Assembly: GCA_020723185.1 (NCBI GenBank)
Contig: DYJI01000005.1
Span: 1-64,000, forward strand
DNA length: 64,000 bases
Reading direction: 5' to 3'
Source of the DNA: Sideroxydans lithotrophicus
GTDB lineage: Bacteria; Pseudomonadota; Gammaproteobacteria; Burkholderiales; Gallionellaceae
The notes under the pieces were generated by a model. It was given only the letters and a program-made list of their open reading frames with translations, searched no databases and was not told the DNA's origin. Made by a program: the position numbers and the translations under genes. The stretch's first letter is position 1. Each line of letters begins with the position of its first letter. Shown here in pieces: positions 38,818-47,977 of the stretch.

Positions 38818-41126
38818 TGACGAAAAAGAAAAAAAACATCCGCGAGCTCGATCCTTACCTGGAACGCGAACGCGAACAATACGAACATCCGCTGCCCAGC
38901 CGTGAATACATCCTGCAGATACTGGCGGAGAAGGGGGTCCCGCTGGAACAGGACGAACTGATCGCGTTGCTGCAGATCGAGCATGACGAGGAAGAACTGT
39001 TCATCCGCCGTCTGCGCGCCATGGAGCGCGACGGGCAGATCATGCGCAACCGCAAACGCGCCATCTGTGTGATGGAAAAGCTGGACCTGATCAAGGGCAA
39101 GGTGCAGGGCCATCCGGACGGATTCGGTTTCCTGATCCCGGAAGACGGCAGCGATGACCTGGTGTTGAGCGCCAAGGAGATGCACAACGCCTTGCACGGT
39201 GACACCGTGATGGCGCGTGTCGCGGGAGAGGACAGACGCGGTCGTCGCGAAGCCAAGATCGTCGAAGTGCTGGAACATGCCAACACCCGCGTGGTCGGCC
39301 GGCTGTATGAGGAGCACGGCATCCAGTTCGTGGTCGCCGAGAACCGCCGCATCAGCCAGGACTTCCTGGTGGCGGCGGGCGGTGCGGGCGGGGCCAAGGC
39401 CGGGCAGGTGGTCATGTTGGAGATCCTGCAACAGCCCTCCAAGCATGCGCAGCCTATCGGCCGCATCGTCGAAGTGCTGGGCAACTATGCGGATCCCGGC
39501 ATGGAGATCGAGATCGCGCTGCGCAAGCACGATCTGCCCAACGAGTTCCCGCACGACGCGAAACATCAGGCCGAGCGTTTCGCACCCGAAGTGCAGCCGG
39601 CGGACTATGCCGGTCGCGAAAGTGTGAAGCACCTGCCGCTGGTCACTATCGATGGAGAGACGGCGCGCGACTTCGACGATGCGGTGTATTGCGAGCCTAG
39701 CGGCAGCGGCTTCCGGCTGGTGGTCGCCATCGCCGACGTGAGCTCGTATGTGAGATCGGGTGACGCGCTGGATACTGAAGCGATCAATCGCGGCAACTCG
39801 GTGTATTTCCCGCGCCGTGTTATTCCCATGTTGCCGGAGGAACTGTCCAACGGTCTGTGTTCGCTGAATCCCAACGTGGATCGCTTGTGCATGGTGTGCG
39901 ATATGCAGATCAGCGCTGAGGGCGAGATCGGCAAATACCGTTTCTATCCCTCGGTTATGTTTTCGCATGCGCGCCTGACCTATACCCAGGTGGCCGATAT
40001 GCTGGCCGATCCAAAGGGCGAAAACGCACAGAAATATGCCGAGGTGTTGCCGCACATCAACAATCTGTACCGTCTGTTCCAGACACTGCTGCACGCGCGC
40101 GAGAAGAGGGGAGCTATCGATTTCGAGACGGTCGAGACGCAGATGATCTTCAACGACCAAGGCAAGATCGAAAAGATCGTGCCGGTGATCCGCAACGATG
40201 CGCACAAGCTGATCGAGGAATGCATGCTGGCGGCCAACGTGTGTGCGGCGGATTTCCTCAAGGAGCACAAACATCCTGTGCTGTACCGCGTGCATGAAGG
40301 CCCGACACCGGAGAAACTGGAAACGGTGCGCGAGTTCTTCAAGGAATTTGGCCTGCAACTGGGCGGCGGCGATGATCCCCAGGCTTCCGACTATTCGGCC
40401 CTGCTGAAGCAGATCAAGGGCCGTCCCGATGCCGGCTTGCTGCAGACGGTGATGCTGCGTTCGCTGCGCCAAGCCGTGTATGCACCGGACAACAACGGCC
40501 ACTTCGGCCTCGGCTACGAGGCCTATGCGCATTTCACCTCGCCCATCCGCCGCTATCCCGACCTGCTGGTGCACCGCGCCATCAAGGCCGTGCTCGAAGG
40601 CAAACAGTACAAGCCGAAACTCAAATGGGCCGAGTTGGGGGTGCACTGTTCCATGACCGAGCGCCGTGCCGACGACGCGACGCGCGACGTGGAAGCGTGG
40701 CTCAAGTGTTTCTATATGCGGGACCACCTGGGCAGCGTATTTGTCGGAACCATATCCTCGGTCACCGGCTTTGGCCTGTTCGTGTCGCTGGACGATCTGT
40801 ATGTCGAGGGTCTGGTGCACGTGTCCGAACTCGGCGCGGACTATTACCACTTCGACGCCACCAAACATCAGATGCTGGGGGAGCGCACCGGCAAACGTTA
40901 CCGCCTCGGCGACCGGGTCAAGGTGAAGGTGGTGCGCGTGGATATGGAAAGCACCAAGATCGACTTCGTGCTGGAAGGGGAGCCGCAAACCAGCGGAACA
41001 AATGAATCCGGTGTGGATGTGGGTGCCTGGGGTGGTGCCAAGAAGAAACCGGTGAAGGCTGCGCCGTCCGAGAAGCATGCGAAGCCAGCCGGCAAGAGCG
41101 GCAAGGGAGCGAAGCGTCATGGCTGA
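38817..41126 (+). CDS. rnr: Ribonuclease R
   Basis: This is a processive 3'-5' exoribonuclease that degrades structured RNA. The 769-residue protein has an N-terminal helix-turn-helix/cold-shock region ([36 protein letters not shown]) and the RNB catalytic domain ([32 protein letters not shown]). It ends in an S1 domain ([23 protein letters not shown]) and a Lys-rich tail. Its upstream region is crowded by the divergent tRNA-Leu promoter. rlmB starts inside its last 8 bases. Confidence 0.97.
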   Translation: MTKKKKNIRELDPYLEREREQYEHPLPSREYILQILAEKGVPLEQDELIALLQIEHDEEELFIRRLRAMERDGQIMRNRKRAICVMEKLDLIKGKVQGHPDGFGFLIPEDGSDDLVLSAKEMHNALHGDTVMARVAGEDRRGRREAKIVEVLEHANTRVVGRLYEEHGIQFVVAENRRISQDFLVAAGGAGGAKAGQVVMLEILQQPSKHAQPIGRIVEVLGNYADPGMEIEIALRKHDLPNEFPHDAKHQAERFAPEVQPADYAGRESVKHLPLVTIDGETARDFDDAVYCEPSGSGFRLVVAIADVSSYVRSGDALDTEAINRGNSVYFPRRVIPMLPEELSNGLCSLNPNVDRLCMVCDMQISAEGEIGKYRFYPSVMFSHARLTYTQVADMLADPKGENAQKYAEVLPHINNLYRLFQTLLHAREKRGAIDFETVETQMIFNDQGKIEKIVPVIRNDAHKLIEECMLAANVCAADFLKEHKHPVLYRVHEGPTPEKLETVREFFKEFGLQLGGGDDPQASDYSALLKQIKGRPDAGLLQTVMLRSLRQAVYAPDNNGHFGLGYEAYAHFTSPIRRYPDLLVHRAIKAVLEGKQYKPKLKWAELGVHCSMTERRADDATRDVEAWLKCFYMRDHLGSVFVGTISSVTGFGLFVSLDDLYVEGLVHVSELGADYYHFDATKHQMLGERTGKRYRLGDRVKVKVVRVDMESTKIDFVLEGEPQTSGTNESGVDVGAWGGAKKKPVKAAPSEKHAKPAGKSGKGAKRHG

Positions 41127-41862
41127 GTCACGCATCATCCACGGCTTCCACGCCGTCACCGCGCGCATACGCCAGAACGCCGACAGCGTATTCGAGATAT
41201 ACATCGACTCGCAGCGCAAGGACCCGCGCGCGAGGGATCTGCTCAAGCTGGCGGAGAGCAACGGCGTACGGGTGATCCAGGCGGATGCCAAGCGGCTCGA
41301 CGGTATGGCGGGCAATGCGCGCCATCAGGGCGTCGCCGCCCGCGTCGATGCGGCGCAGAAGGTGCAACATCTGGACGATGTACTGGAAACGCTGACCGAG
41401 CCGGCGCTACTGCTGGTACTGGACGGTGTGCAGGACCCGCATAACCTGGGCGCGTGCCTGCGAAGTGCCGATGCCTTCGGCGTGCACGCTGTGATCGCCC
41501 CCAAAGACCGGGCAGTGGGTATCAATGCCACAGTGGAGAAGGTCGCCTGCGGCGCGGCGCATACCGTGCCCTTCATCACCGTGACCAATCTGGCCCGCAC
41601 TCTGCGCGAACTGCAGGAACGAGACATCTGGGTGGTCGGCATGGACGGGGACGCCGAAACCACACTGGGCGAGGTCAAGCACAAGGGCGCGATCGCGCTG
41701 GTTCTGGGCGCGGAAGGCGAGGGCATGCGCCGCCTGACGCGCGAGACCTGCGATCAACTGGCGCGCATCCCGATGCTGGGCAGTGTGGAGAGTTTGAACG
41801 TCTCGGTCAGCACCGGCATCTGCCTGTACGAAGCCAGAGCGATGAGGACAGCGGGGAACTGA
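41119..41862 (+). CDS. rlmB: 23S rRNA (guanosine2251-2'-O)-methyltransferase RlmB
   Basis: This SPOUT enzyme methylates G2251 of 23S rRNA. The 247-residue protein has the substrate-binding domain ([17 protein letters not shown]) and the trefoil-knot motifs [35 protein letters not shown] and [12 protein letters not shown]. The start is the ATG at 41119, overlapping rnr by 8 bases; rnr-rlmB is a conserved pair. Confidence 0.96.
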   Translation: MAESRIIHGFHAVTARIRQNADSVFEIYIDSQRKDPRARDLLKLAESNGVRVIQADAKRLDGMAGNARHQGVAARVDAAQKVQHLDDVLETLTEPALLLVLDGVQDPHNLGACLRSADAFGVHAVIAPKDRAVGINATVEKVACGAAHTVPFITVTNLARTLRELQERDIWVVGMDGDAETTLGEVKHKGAIALVLGAEGEGMRRLTRETCDQLARIPMLGSVESLNVSVSTGICLYEARAMRTAGN

Positions 41863-41867
41863 TCACC

Positions 41868-42092
41868 ATGAGCGACACCATGCAGAAATACGATTTCTCG
41901 ATACGCACCCGGGACGGGCAGCATATCGTCAGCGTGGTGATATCAGGCCGTGACCAGCAGGATGCCGAGCGCAAGCTGAATCAGATGTACCGCTATTGCG
42001 AAGTACTGACCTGCGAGATCCGCAAACAGGAAGACCACCGGCCGCAGCAGGCGATCTCGGTGGAAGACATCATCACGCTGATCTCGAAATGA
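41868..42092 (+). CDS. Unrecognised 74-residue protein
   Basis: The ATG at 41868 follows rlmB by five bases, so it is probably co-transcribed. The product is small, soluble and charged: KYDFSIRTRDGQHIVSVVIS suggests a beta strand pair, followed by a helix (DAERKLNQMYRYCEVLTCEI) and a short C-terminal helix (ISVEDIITLISK). It has two Cys. I do not recognise a family. It converges with the parA-like gene, one base apart. Confidence 0.6.
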   Translation: MSDTMQKYDFSIRTRDGQHIVSVVISGRDQQDAERKLNQMYRYCEVLTCEIRKQEDHRPQQAISVEDIITLISK

Positions 42093-42093
42093 C

Positions 42094-42861
42094 CTATTCG
42101 ATGAAGCCGTCGGCCAGCAGCTCGTCGAGCAGCGCATCGTAATCCTGCGCCCCGCGGCTGGTCGGGGCGTGTTCGAAGATGGTCTTGTTCAGGGCAGGGC
42201 TCTCGGCCAGGCTCACGTTCTCGGCGATACAGGTCTTGCACACATCCGCGCCGAACAACGCTTGCGCCTGTTCCAGCACGTCCCACGCCATGCGTCGTCG
42301 GCGGTCGAAGCGCGTGAGCAGGTAGCGGCGGGCGACTCGTCTTTTCAGAACAGGTTCGAGTGCATTGAGCGTCTTCTCGATCTGTTTGGCACCCTGCAGT
42401 GAAAGATGGTCGGCCGAGATCGGCACCACCAGTCCGTTGCTGGCGAAGATGGCATTCAGCGACATGACGCCGATCAGGGGGCTGCAATCCATGATCAGGG
42501 GGTTCTCAGCCGAGCCGAAGCGTTCCGCCTTGATCGCCGAATTGAGACGGTTCACCACGTTGAATCCTTTGCCGTAGAGCACGTCGACCTTGGCCAGTTC
42601 GTTGTGTGAAGGGATCAGCGTGATCCCGCTGTCCGAGGTGCGCAGCAGATCGCGCAGCGGGCGGTTGAGCTGGAACAGGGACAGCAGCGTCTCGTGCCCG
42701 TTGCGCGCGACAGTCCCGGTGATGGAGCTGAATTGGGCTTGCGGGTCGAGGTCGAAGGCGTGCGGCTGGCGGCCACGCTTGTGCAGTGCGGCCGCAAGGT
42801 TCAGTGCAGTGGTGGTCTTACCGACGCCGCCCTTCTGGTTGAATACGGCAATGATGCTCAT
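42094..42861 (-). CDS. ParA/MinD-family ATPase (orphan)
   Basis: This 255-residue deviant-Walker ATPase has KGGVGKTTTALNLAAAL, DLDPQAQFSS and IMDCSPLIGVMS. It lacks an N-terminal helix-turn-helix and has no parB or parS-like site next to it, so chromosome partitioning is not indicated. Such orphan ParA proteins position other cargo, for example chemosensory arrays, pili or carboxysomes. It is downstream of, and six bases from, a cyclic-nucleotide-domain protein in a two-gene minus-strand operon. Confidence 0.88.
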   Translation of the reverse strand: MSIIAVFNQKGGVGKTTTALNLAAALHKRGRQPHAFDLDPQAQFSSITGTVARNGHETLLSLFQLNRPLRDLLRTSDSGITLIPSHNELAKVDVLYGKGFNVVNRLNSAIKAERFGSAENPLIMDCSPLIGVMSLNAIFASNGLVVPISADHLSLQGAKQIEKTLNALEPVLKRRVARRYLLTRFDRRRRMAWDVLEQAQALFGADVCKTCIAENVSLAESPALNKTIFEHAPTSRGAQDYDALLDELLADGFIE

Positions 42862-42867
42862 GGATGA

Positions 42868-43365
42868 TTAGCGCAACAGCTCCTCGATCTTGCGATTGGC
42901 CTGCTGCAGCTTGCGGAACAGCGCATTGAGCAGCGCCTTGTCCATATAGCTGCGGCTCTCTTGCGTCAATCTCCCGATATCGGCTTTCTTGATCTCGGCG
43001 GCGATCACCTCGCCCTCGGCGATCACGGTGGCCGAGCGCGAAGCAGCCTCGCCGGCGAAGAAGGTGCTTTCGCCTATGCATTCGCCGCTATGGATGACTG
43101 CCACCTCGTTGTCGCGCACATGCACGCTGGCGCGGCCGAACAGGATGACGAAGAACGAGCTGATCTCTTCGCCTTCCAGAGTAAGTTTGTCGCCTTGTAC
43201 GAAGGTGTGGATGGTCGCCAGTTCAGCGATGGGGCGCAATTGCTCGCTGGGGATAGGATCGAAGAAAGAGCACTTTCGTATCTCGTTGAAACTGTCCGAA
43301 GCGACATCGTCGAGACGCTGGGTGAAGCTGGCCAGGCTGGCCTGTATCGCATCAATCTCATCCAT
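42868..43365 (-). CDS. Cyclic-nucleotide-binding-domain protein without DNA-binding domain
   Basis: This 165-residue protein has an N-terminal helix, then a cNMP-binding beta-roll (FFDPIPSEQLRPIAEL; GDKLTLEGEEISSFFVILFGRASV; GECIGESTFFAGEAASRSATV), then a C-terminal helix (ALLNALFRKLQQANRKIEELL). No helix-turn-helix is present, so it is not a Crp-type regulator. The phosphate-binding cassette has GExxF-like and RSATV elements, so nucleotide binding is possible but not certain. It is paired with a ParA-like ATPase. Confidence 0.85.
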   Translation of the reverse strand: MDEIDAIQASLASFTQRLDDVASDSFNEIRKCSFFDPIPSEQLRPIAELATIHTFVQGDKLTLEGEEISSFFVILFGRASVHVRDNEVAVIHSGECIGESTFFAGEAASRSATVIAEGEVIAAEIKKADIGRLTQESRSYMDKALLNALFRKLQQANRKIEELLR

Positions 43366-43456
43366 TGGAACCCCCGCTGGTATTTACGTTTGCGCGCAAC
43401 TTATCACATGCCGCACGCCCTGTCTTGAGTCCCGTGCTTGCGTTAGACTTCACGGC

Positions 43457-44308
43457 ATGAGAATCGACCATCCCTGGCAACAGGAAAAATTGCTGGAATC
43501 GCTCCCTTTACTGCCCTTGAGCGCACAGATTTCCCGTCTGCCGTCTGATCGCTTTCCCGGTCTGCAGGATTTGAACGAGCTGCTTGCGCACGAAACGGAT
43601 GAGGTGCGTGTCAGGAATGGCAAGGCACTGCGTTTCGTTCCTCAGGATCACGGCAAACTGCCGTTCGAAGCCCAATATGAGCCGCGCTGTTATCTTCATG
43701 GTGAGGTGCAGTCGCGCGAGAATAATTGGCATGATCTCTTCAATGCCCTGGTCTGGCTGGCGTTCCCGTCCGCCAAGCGGGCGATCAACGTCCGTCACTA
43801 TGCCGCACTCACGTCGGTGCGGCAGGGGACAGGGCGTAGCGAGCGCGGTGCTATACGCGATATGAATACCTTGTTCGACGAATCCGGCGTGGTCGTGCCC
43901 TATGCGGATGAAGGCATGGCCGATCTGTTGCGCGGTTTTTCCTGGAAACAACTGTTCTGGCTGAGACGATCCGAGATCGGCCTCAGCATGGATTTCTATC
44001 TGTTCGGCCACGGCCTGTATGAAAAGGTGCTGAATCCCTACATCGGCCTCACCGGGCAGGGGTTGTTGCTGAAAGTGGATCGTGCCTTCTTCGATCTGCC
44101 ACTGCCGCAGCGCCTGCAAAGGCTGGATGAATCGATCGCCCGCTATCTGGACGATCCGGCGCATTGCATGACGACACATGAGCTGACCCCCGTGCCGCTG
44201 CTCGGCATACCGGGTTGGGCGGCAGAGAACGAGCATGAGGAATATTATGAGGACACGCGCTACTTCCGTCCCGGCAGGCGCATTCATTCAGAGAGGAGCG
44301 CAACGTGA
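43457..44308 (+). CDS. DUF3025 protein
   Basis: The start is the ATG at 43457; the long ORF-track frame upstream is spurious. The 283-residue product contains the DUF3025 core NNWHDLFNALVWLAFPSAKRAIN with conserved FYLFGHGLYEK and LTPVPLLGIPGW. The family's function is unknown; proteins are cytosolic. It overlaps the next gene by four bases and is divergent from the cNMP/ParA pair. Confidence 0.85.
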   Translation: MRIDHPWQQEKLLESLPLLPLSAQISRLPSDRFPGLQDLNELLAHETDEVRVRNGKALRFVPQDHGKLPFEAQYEPRCYLHGEVQSRENNWHDLFNALVWLAFPSAKRAINVRHYAALTSVRQGTGRSERGAIRDMNTLFDESGVVVPYADEGMADLLRGFSWKQLFWLRRSEIGLSMDFYLFGHGLYEKVLNPYIGLTGQGLLLKVDRAFFDLPLPQRLQRLDESIARYLDDPAHCMTTHELTPVPLLGIPGWAAENEHEEYYEDTRYFRPGRRIHSERSAT

Positions 44309-45054
44309 AGCAAGCTGTCTGGATCTTCCTGCTATGGCTGATATGGGGTGCTATGCGTGTGTCTGCATCGGAAATGTTCGATAGTCGCCTGCAGGGGGAT
44401 GTCGGACTGGCGAGCTATTCCACGCGCGCCATCGTCGAGGGCTCACAGGCTGAGCTGTCTGTCCTGCCGTATCTGGATTTCACCTATGAGCGTTTCTTTG
44501 CGCGCGTGGATACCTTTGGTTACAAGGCGAAAAAGATCGGTTATGGGTGTCTGGAAGTTATCGCAAGGTTCAATCAGGATGGATTCAGAACGGATACTCC
44601 TGCGTTGAACGGACTATCCACGCGCCAGTCTTCCTTGCCGGTCGGACTGGGGACGTTGCAAGTGACGCCACTGGGCGGTGTGTTCTTCAATGTGTTCCAC
44701 GATATCAACAAGTCCCGAGGCGATTGGGCCGAATTGATCTACGGAGCAAAGTTCAAGGCCTCAGGCGTGGTGTTCTATCCAATGCTCGGGTTCGACTATC
44801 AATCGGCCGCTTACACGGGCTATTACTATGGTGTGTCGGCACAGGAAGCGATCGGCAGTCCTTTCGCCAGTTATGCACCAGCCTCGGCCGTCAATGCCTT
44901 CATCGCGCTGATCATGGATGTCGGTCTGGGCCGGAACTGGCATCTGAATGCCTATGTTCGGCATAAGCGGCTGGACGATTCGATCTACCGGAGTCCAATC
45001 GTCACGCAGCGCTATCTGGATACCGCCTATCTGGCTTTGAGTTATCGCTACTGA
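44305..45054 (+). CDS. MipA/OmpV-family outer-membrane protein
   Basis: This 249-residue protein has a signal peptide (cleavage near RVSAS) and a beta-barrel layout with conserved MipA/OmpV features: VLPYLDFTYERFFARVDTFGY, AAYTGYYYGVSAQEA, and a C-terminal aromatic strand ending SYRY. MipA links the MltA transglycosylase and PBP1B in E. coli; other family members are porin-like or immunogenic proteins. It is coupled to the DUF3025 gene and converges with hpnE, overlapping it by 7 bases. Confidence 0.82.
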   Translation: MKQAVWIFLLWLIWGAMRVSASEMFDSRLQGDVGLASYSTRAIVEGSQAELSVLPYLDFTYERFFARVDTFGYKAKKIGYGCLEVIARFNQDGFRTDTPALNGLSTRQSSLPVGLGTLQVTPLGGVFFNVFHDINKSRGDWAELIYGAKFKASGVVFYPMLGFDYQSAAYTGYYYGVSAQEAIGSPFASYAPASAVNAFIALIMDVGLGRNWHLNAYVRHKRLDDSIYRSPIVTQRYLDTAYLALSYRY

Positions 45055-46343
45055 CGGAGGAGTGATCGTGTGCAGTTGATGCCACTCATCACCGCGCCTT
45101 CGAGGGTCGCCGGATATGCGCCAGCCGTGTAGTCGCCGGCCAGCAACACGCGGGGCAGGGCGGTCTGTTGGGCAGGGCGTTGCAGGTTGGGCGCACAGCA
45201 GAAGGTCGCGCGTTTCTCGGCAATGACCTTGCGCCAGAGCGGTACGTCAACGATGCCGAATTCCTCGCGCAACTCCACGACTACTTTCTCCGCCAGTGCT
45301 TCCTGATCCAGTTGCTGATGGATACCTTCCGCGCTGATCACGGCTGCCAGCAGCCCGTGCTGTCCGGCGATGCTGCCCTTGTCGAACAGCCACTGGCTGA
45401 AGCGCTGGTGCAGGCCGATCATGGGATGTGGCAGCCGCACTTGCGCGGGATATTGCAGATACACGGTATAGATAGGCTGTTGCTCCAGCGCGGCGATCTG
45501 TCGCACCGTATCCGCCAGCTCAGGCAAGGGGCGCAACAGTCTTTCGGCGACTGCAGGGGAGGCTGCGCAGATCACATGGCTGAAACGATGCGTGCCTTGT
45601 GCGGTCTGTAATGCGATTCCGTCGCCATCGGGAACGATGGCTTCCACAGCGCAAGATAGATTCACTTTGCCGCCATGCCGTTCGACATAGGCTGCAGCAC
45701 GCTGCGGAAACAGCGATGTGAAATCCACGCGTGGCAACAGCATGTCGCTATCGGCACGCTTGCGGTTCAGTGCATCGCGCAACACGTTCAGCAGTACCTG
45801 TGCGGAGGCCTTGTGGATAGGCGTGTTCAGTGCGGCGATGGTCAACGGTTCCCAGAATTTGAGCGTCAGCGCGTCATCTTGCCCGTGCAGCCTGAGCAAT
45901 TCAGCTACCGTCATGTCCTGCGGCAAGCGGAAGTCCATGCCGCGCAAGGCGAGCATGAAGCGGGCAGCCTTGATCCTTTCGTGCCAGCTCAGTCCTTTGG
46001 CATTGAGCAATGCGAGCAGCAGATGCAGCGGAGCAGGCAAGCGGGGCGCGCGCAACTCGAGGTGGTGATGCAGGTCGAGCTGCAAAGGCAGGCGCAGGAA
46101 ATCGCGTTCGATATCGCCGCCGACCCGTTCGATCAGCCGCAGCGTCTCGCGGTAACAGCCGAGTAACAGATGCTGGCCGTTGTCGAGTTGCGTGTCGTGG
46201 TAAACGACACCACGCGCGCGCCCGCCCAGCTGCTTGGCGCTCTCGAATACGGTGACGGGAATATCGGCGGCGGCGAGCTTGGCGGCAGCCGCCATACCGG
46301 CATAGCCGCCGCCGATGATGCCGACCTTCAATTCTGCAGCCAT
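45048..46343 (-). CDS. hpnE: Hydroxysqualene dehydroxylase HpnE
   Basis: This FAD-dependent amine-oxidase-like enzyme converts hydroxysqualene to squalene. The 431-residue protein starts at the ATG at 46343 (AAGG upstream; an in-frame ATG lies at 46361), overlapping hpnD by 16 bases. It has VGIIGGGYAGMAAAAKLA, LGGRARGV and the C-terminal FAD motif LAGDYTAGAYPATLEGAVMS. It completes the hpnC-hpnD-hpnE set that makes squalene from farnesyl diphosphate. No squalene-hopene cyclase is in the window. Confidence 0.92.
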   Translation of the reverse strand: MAAELKVGIIGGGYAGMAAAAKLAAADIPVTVFESAKQLGGRARGVVYHDTQLDNGQHLLLGCYRETLRLIERVGGDIERDFLRLPLQLDLHHHLELRAPRLPAPLHLLLALLNAKGLSWHERIKAARFMLALRGMDFRLPQDMTVAELLRLHGQDDALTLKFWEPLTIAALNTPIHKASAQVLLNVLRDALNRKRADSDMLLPRVDFTSLFPQRAAAYVERHGGKVNLSCAVEAIVPDGDGIALQTAQGTHRFSHVICAASPAVAERLLRPLPELADTVRQIAALEQQPIYTVYLQYPAQVRLPHPMIGLHQRFSQWLFDKGSIAGQHGLLAAVISAEGIHQQLDQEALAEKVVVELREEFGIVDVPLWRKVIAEKRATFCCAPNLQRPAQQTALPRVLLAGDYTAGAYPATLEGAVMSGINCTRSLLRQ

Positions 46344-47161
46344 GCCTTGATGGCGAGCCACAGCTTGTAGGCGGGCCCCAGCGAGACGCGTTCTTTCAAT
46401 ACATGGCAGCCGCTACGCTCGACCTCGTCCAGCACGGCGCGATAGATGGCGGCCATGATCAGTCCGGCACGCTGCGACTTGCGGTCGGCTGCCGGAAGGT
46501 GGCTGAACGCCTGCTGGTAATAACGGCGTGCCCGTTCGATCTGGAACGCCATCAGCTTATGGAAGGCAGCGCTCTCTCTCGCGTTGAGGATGTCGGCTGC
46601 GGTCACGCCGAACTGTTGCATCTCGTCCATCGGCAGGTAGATGCGATTGCGGCGCGCATCTTCGCCCACGTCGCGGATGATGTTGGTGAGCTGGAAGGCG
46701 ATGCCGAGGTCGTGTGCGTATTTCAGGGTCTCACGGTCGGTGTAACCGAAGATCTCGGCCGACAGCAGACCGACCACAGAGGCGACGCGGTAGCAATACA
46801 GTTGCAGCGACTTGAAATCGGCATAGCGTGGCTGGTCGAGGTCCATCTCCATGCCGTCGATGATCTCCAGCAGGTGTTCTTGCGGCAACTGGTAGCGCGA
46901 GACGACCGGCACCAGCGCCTGACACACCGGATGGGTCGGCTTGCCGCCATAGATCGCCGCCACTTCATTGCGCCACCAGTTGAGCGTGGTGCGCGCGACA
47001 TTGGCATCCGAACATTCGTCCACCACGTCGTCGACTTCGCGGCAATAGGCGTACAGCACCGTCATGGCCTCGCGCCGCTCCTTGCTCAGGATGCGGAAGC
47101 TGCTGGTGAAGCTGGAGCCGCTCTGTTTGACCTTGTCCAGGCAGTATTCGTAGGGATTCAT
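46328..47161 (-). CDS. hpnD: Presqualene diphosphate synthase HpnD
   Basis: This trans-isoprenyl diphosphate synthase condenses two farnesyl diphosphates to presqualene diphosphate. The 277-residue protein has both Asp-rich motifs, YCREVDDVVDE and NIIRDVGEDARRNRIYLP, and SSFTSSFRILSKERREAM at the start. It lies between hpnC and hpnE in the order hpnC-hpnD-hpnE. Confidence 0.94.
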   Translation of the reverse strand: MNPYEYCLDKVKQSGSSFTSSFRILSKERREAMTVLYAYCREVDDVVDECSDANVARTTLNWWRNEVAAIYGGKPTHPVCQALVPVVSRYQLPQEHLLEIIDGMEMDLDQPRYADFKSLQLYCYRVASVVGLLSAEIFGYTDRETLKYAHDLGIAFQLTNIIRDVGEDARRNRIYLPMDEMQQFGVTAADILNARESAAFHKLMAFQIERARRYYQQAFSHLPAADRKSQRAGLIMAAIYRAVLDEVERSGCHVLKERVSLGPAYKLWLAIKAWLQN

Positions 47162-47167
47162 TGTGCT

Positions 47168-47977
47168 TCAGAAGGGGGCGGATCTGGCCAGCATGATAAC
47201 CCAGTCGTAAGGCTTCAAAACCGGGCGCTTGTTGAACATGTCGTAGTCTGCGGATTCGAGTTTGTCGAGGATGCGCAGCCCGCCCTGGATGATCATGCGC
47301 ATCTCCAGACCGATGCGTCCGCTGAGGATGCTGCCCAGCGGTTTTCCAGACAGCATCAGCGTGCGCGCGCGATCCACTTCGAACTTCATCAAGGCGCGCC
47401 AGTTGTCATCAAAGCGGCCCTCGGCGATCTGTGCCTCGCTCACGCCGAAGCGGGCAAGGTCTTCCTGCGGCAGGTAGACGCGGCCTATCGCCCAATCCTT
47501 GGCGACGTCCTGCCAGAAGTTGATCAGTTGCAGCGCGGTGCAGATGGCATCGGAATACGCGATGTTCACCGGCGTGGCTTCTTCATACAGATGCAACAGC
47601 AGATTGCCCACCGGATTGGCCGAGCGGCGGCAGTAGTCCAGCAGTTCGTCGTAATCGTCGTAACGTTTCTTCACTACATCCTGCGAGAAGGCGTCGAGCA
47701 GATCATGCAAGGGCTGCATGGGCAAGGCATGCGCCTGTATCTCACCGGCGAGATGCTGGAACAACGGCAGGAACGGTTTCTCACCGTTGGCGATATGCGT
47801 CAGCTCATCACGGAACTCGTCCAACTGTCGCAGGCGCTCATCATCACTCAGCTCACCTTCGTCGGCGATGTCGTCCGCCGCGCGGGCGAAGTGATAGATG
47901 GCCGCCACCGGCTTGCGCAAGCGGCGGGGCATGAGAATGGAGGCGACGGGAAAATTCTCGTAGTGGTCTACGGACAT
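47168..47977 (-). CDS. hpnC: Hydroxysqualene synthase HpnC
   Basis: HpnC converts presqualene diphosphate to hydroxysqualene. The start is the ATG at 47977, sharing one base with the prmB stop; the ORF track begins one codon earlier at TTG. The 269-residue protein has the Asp-rich motifs FARAADDIADE and NFWQDVAKDWAIGRVYLP and the typical opening VDHYENFPVASILMPRRLR. It is the first hpn gene of the operon. Confidence 0.93.
   Translation of the reverse strand: MSVDHYENFPVASILMPRRLRKPVAAIYHFARAADDIADEGELSDDERLRQLDEFRDELTHIANGEKPFLPLFQHLAGEIQAHALPMQPLHDLLDAFSQDVVKKRYDDYDELLDYCRRSANPVGNLLLHLYEEATPVNIAYSDAICTALQLINFWQDVAKDWAIGRVYLPQEDLARFGVSEAQIAEGRFDDNWRALMKFEVDRARTLMLSGKPLGSILSGRIGLEMRMIIQGGLRILDKLESADYDMFNKRPVLKPYDWVIMLARSAPF

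Noticed and set aside
38814-41315. 833-codon minus-strand ORF opposite rnr
   Set aside because: Antisense shadow of rnr caused by high GC at third codon positions; the translation is His/Gln/Arg-rich with no domain, whereas rnr is unmistakable.
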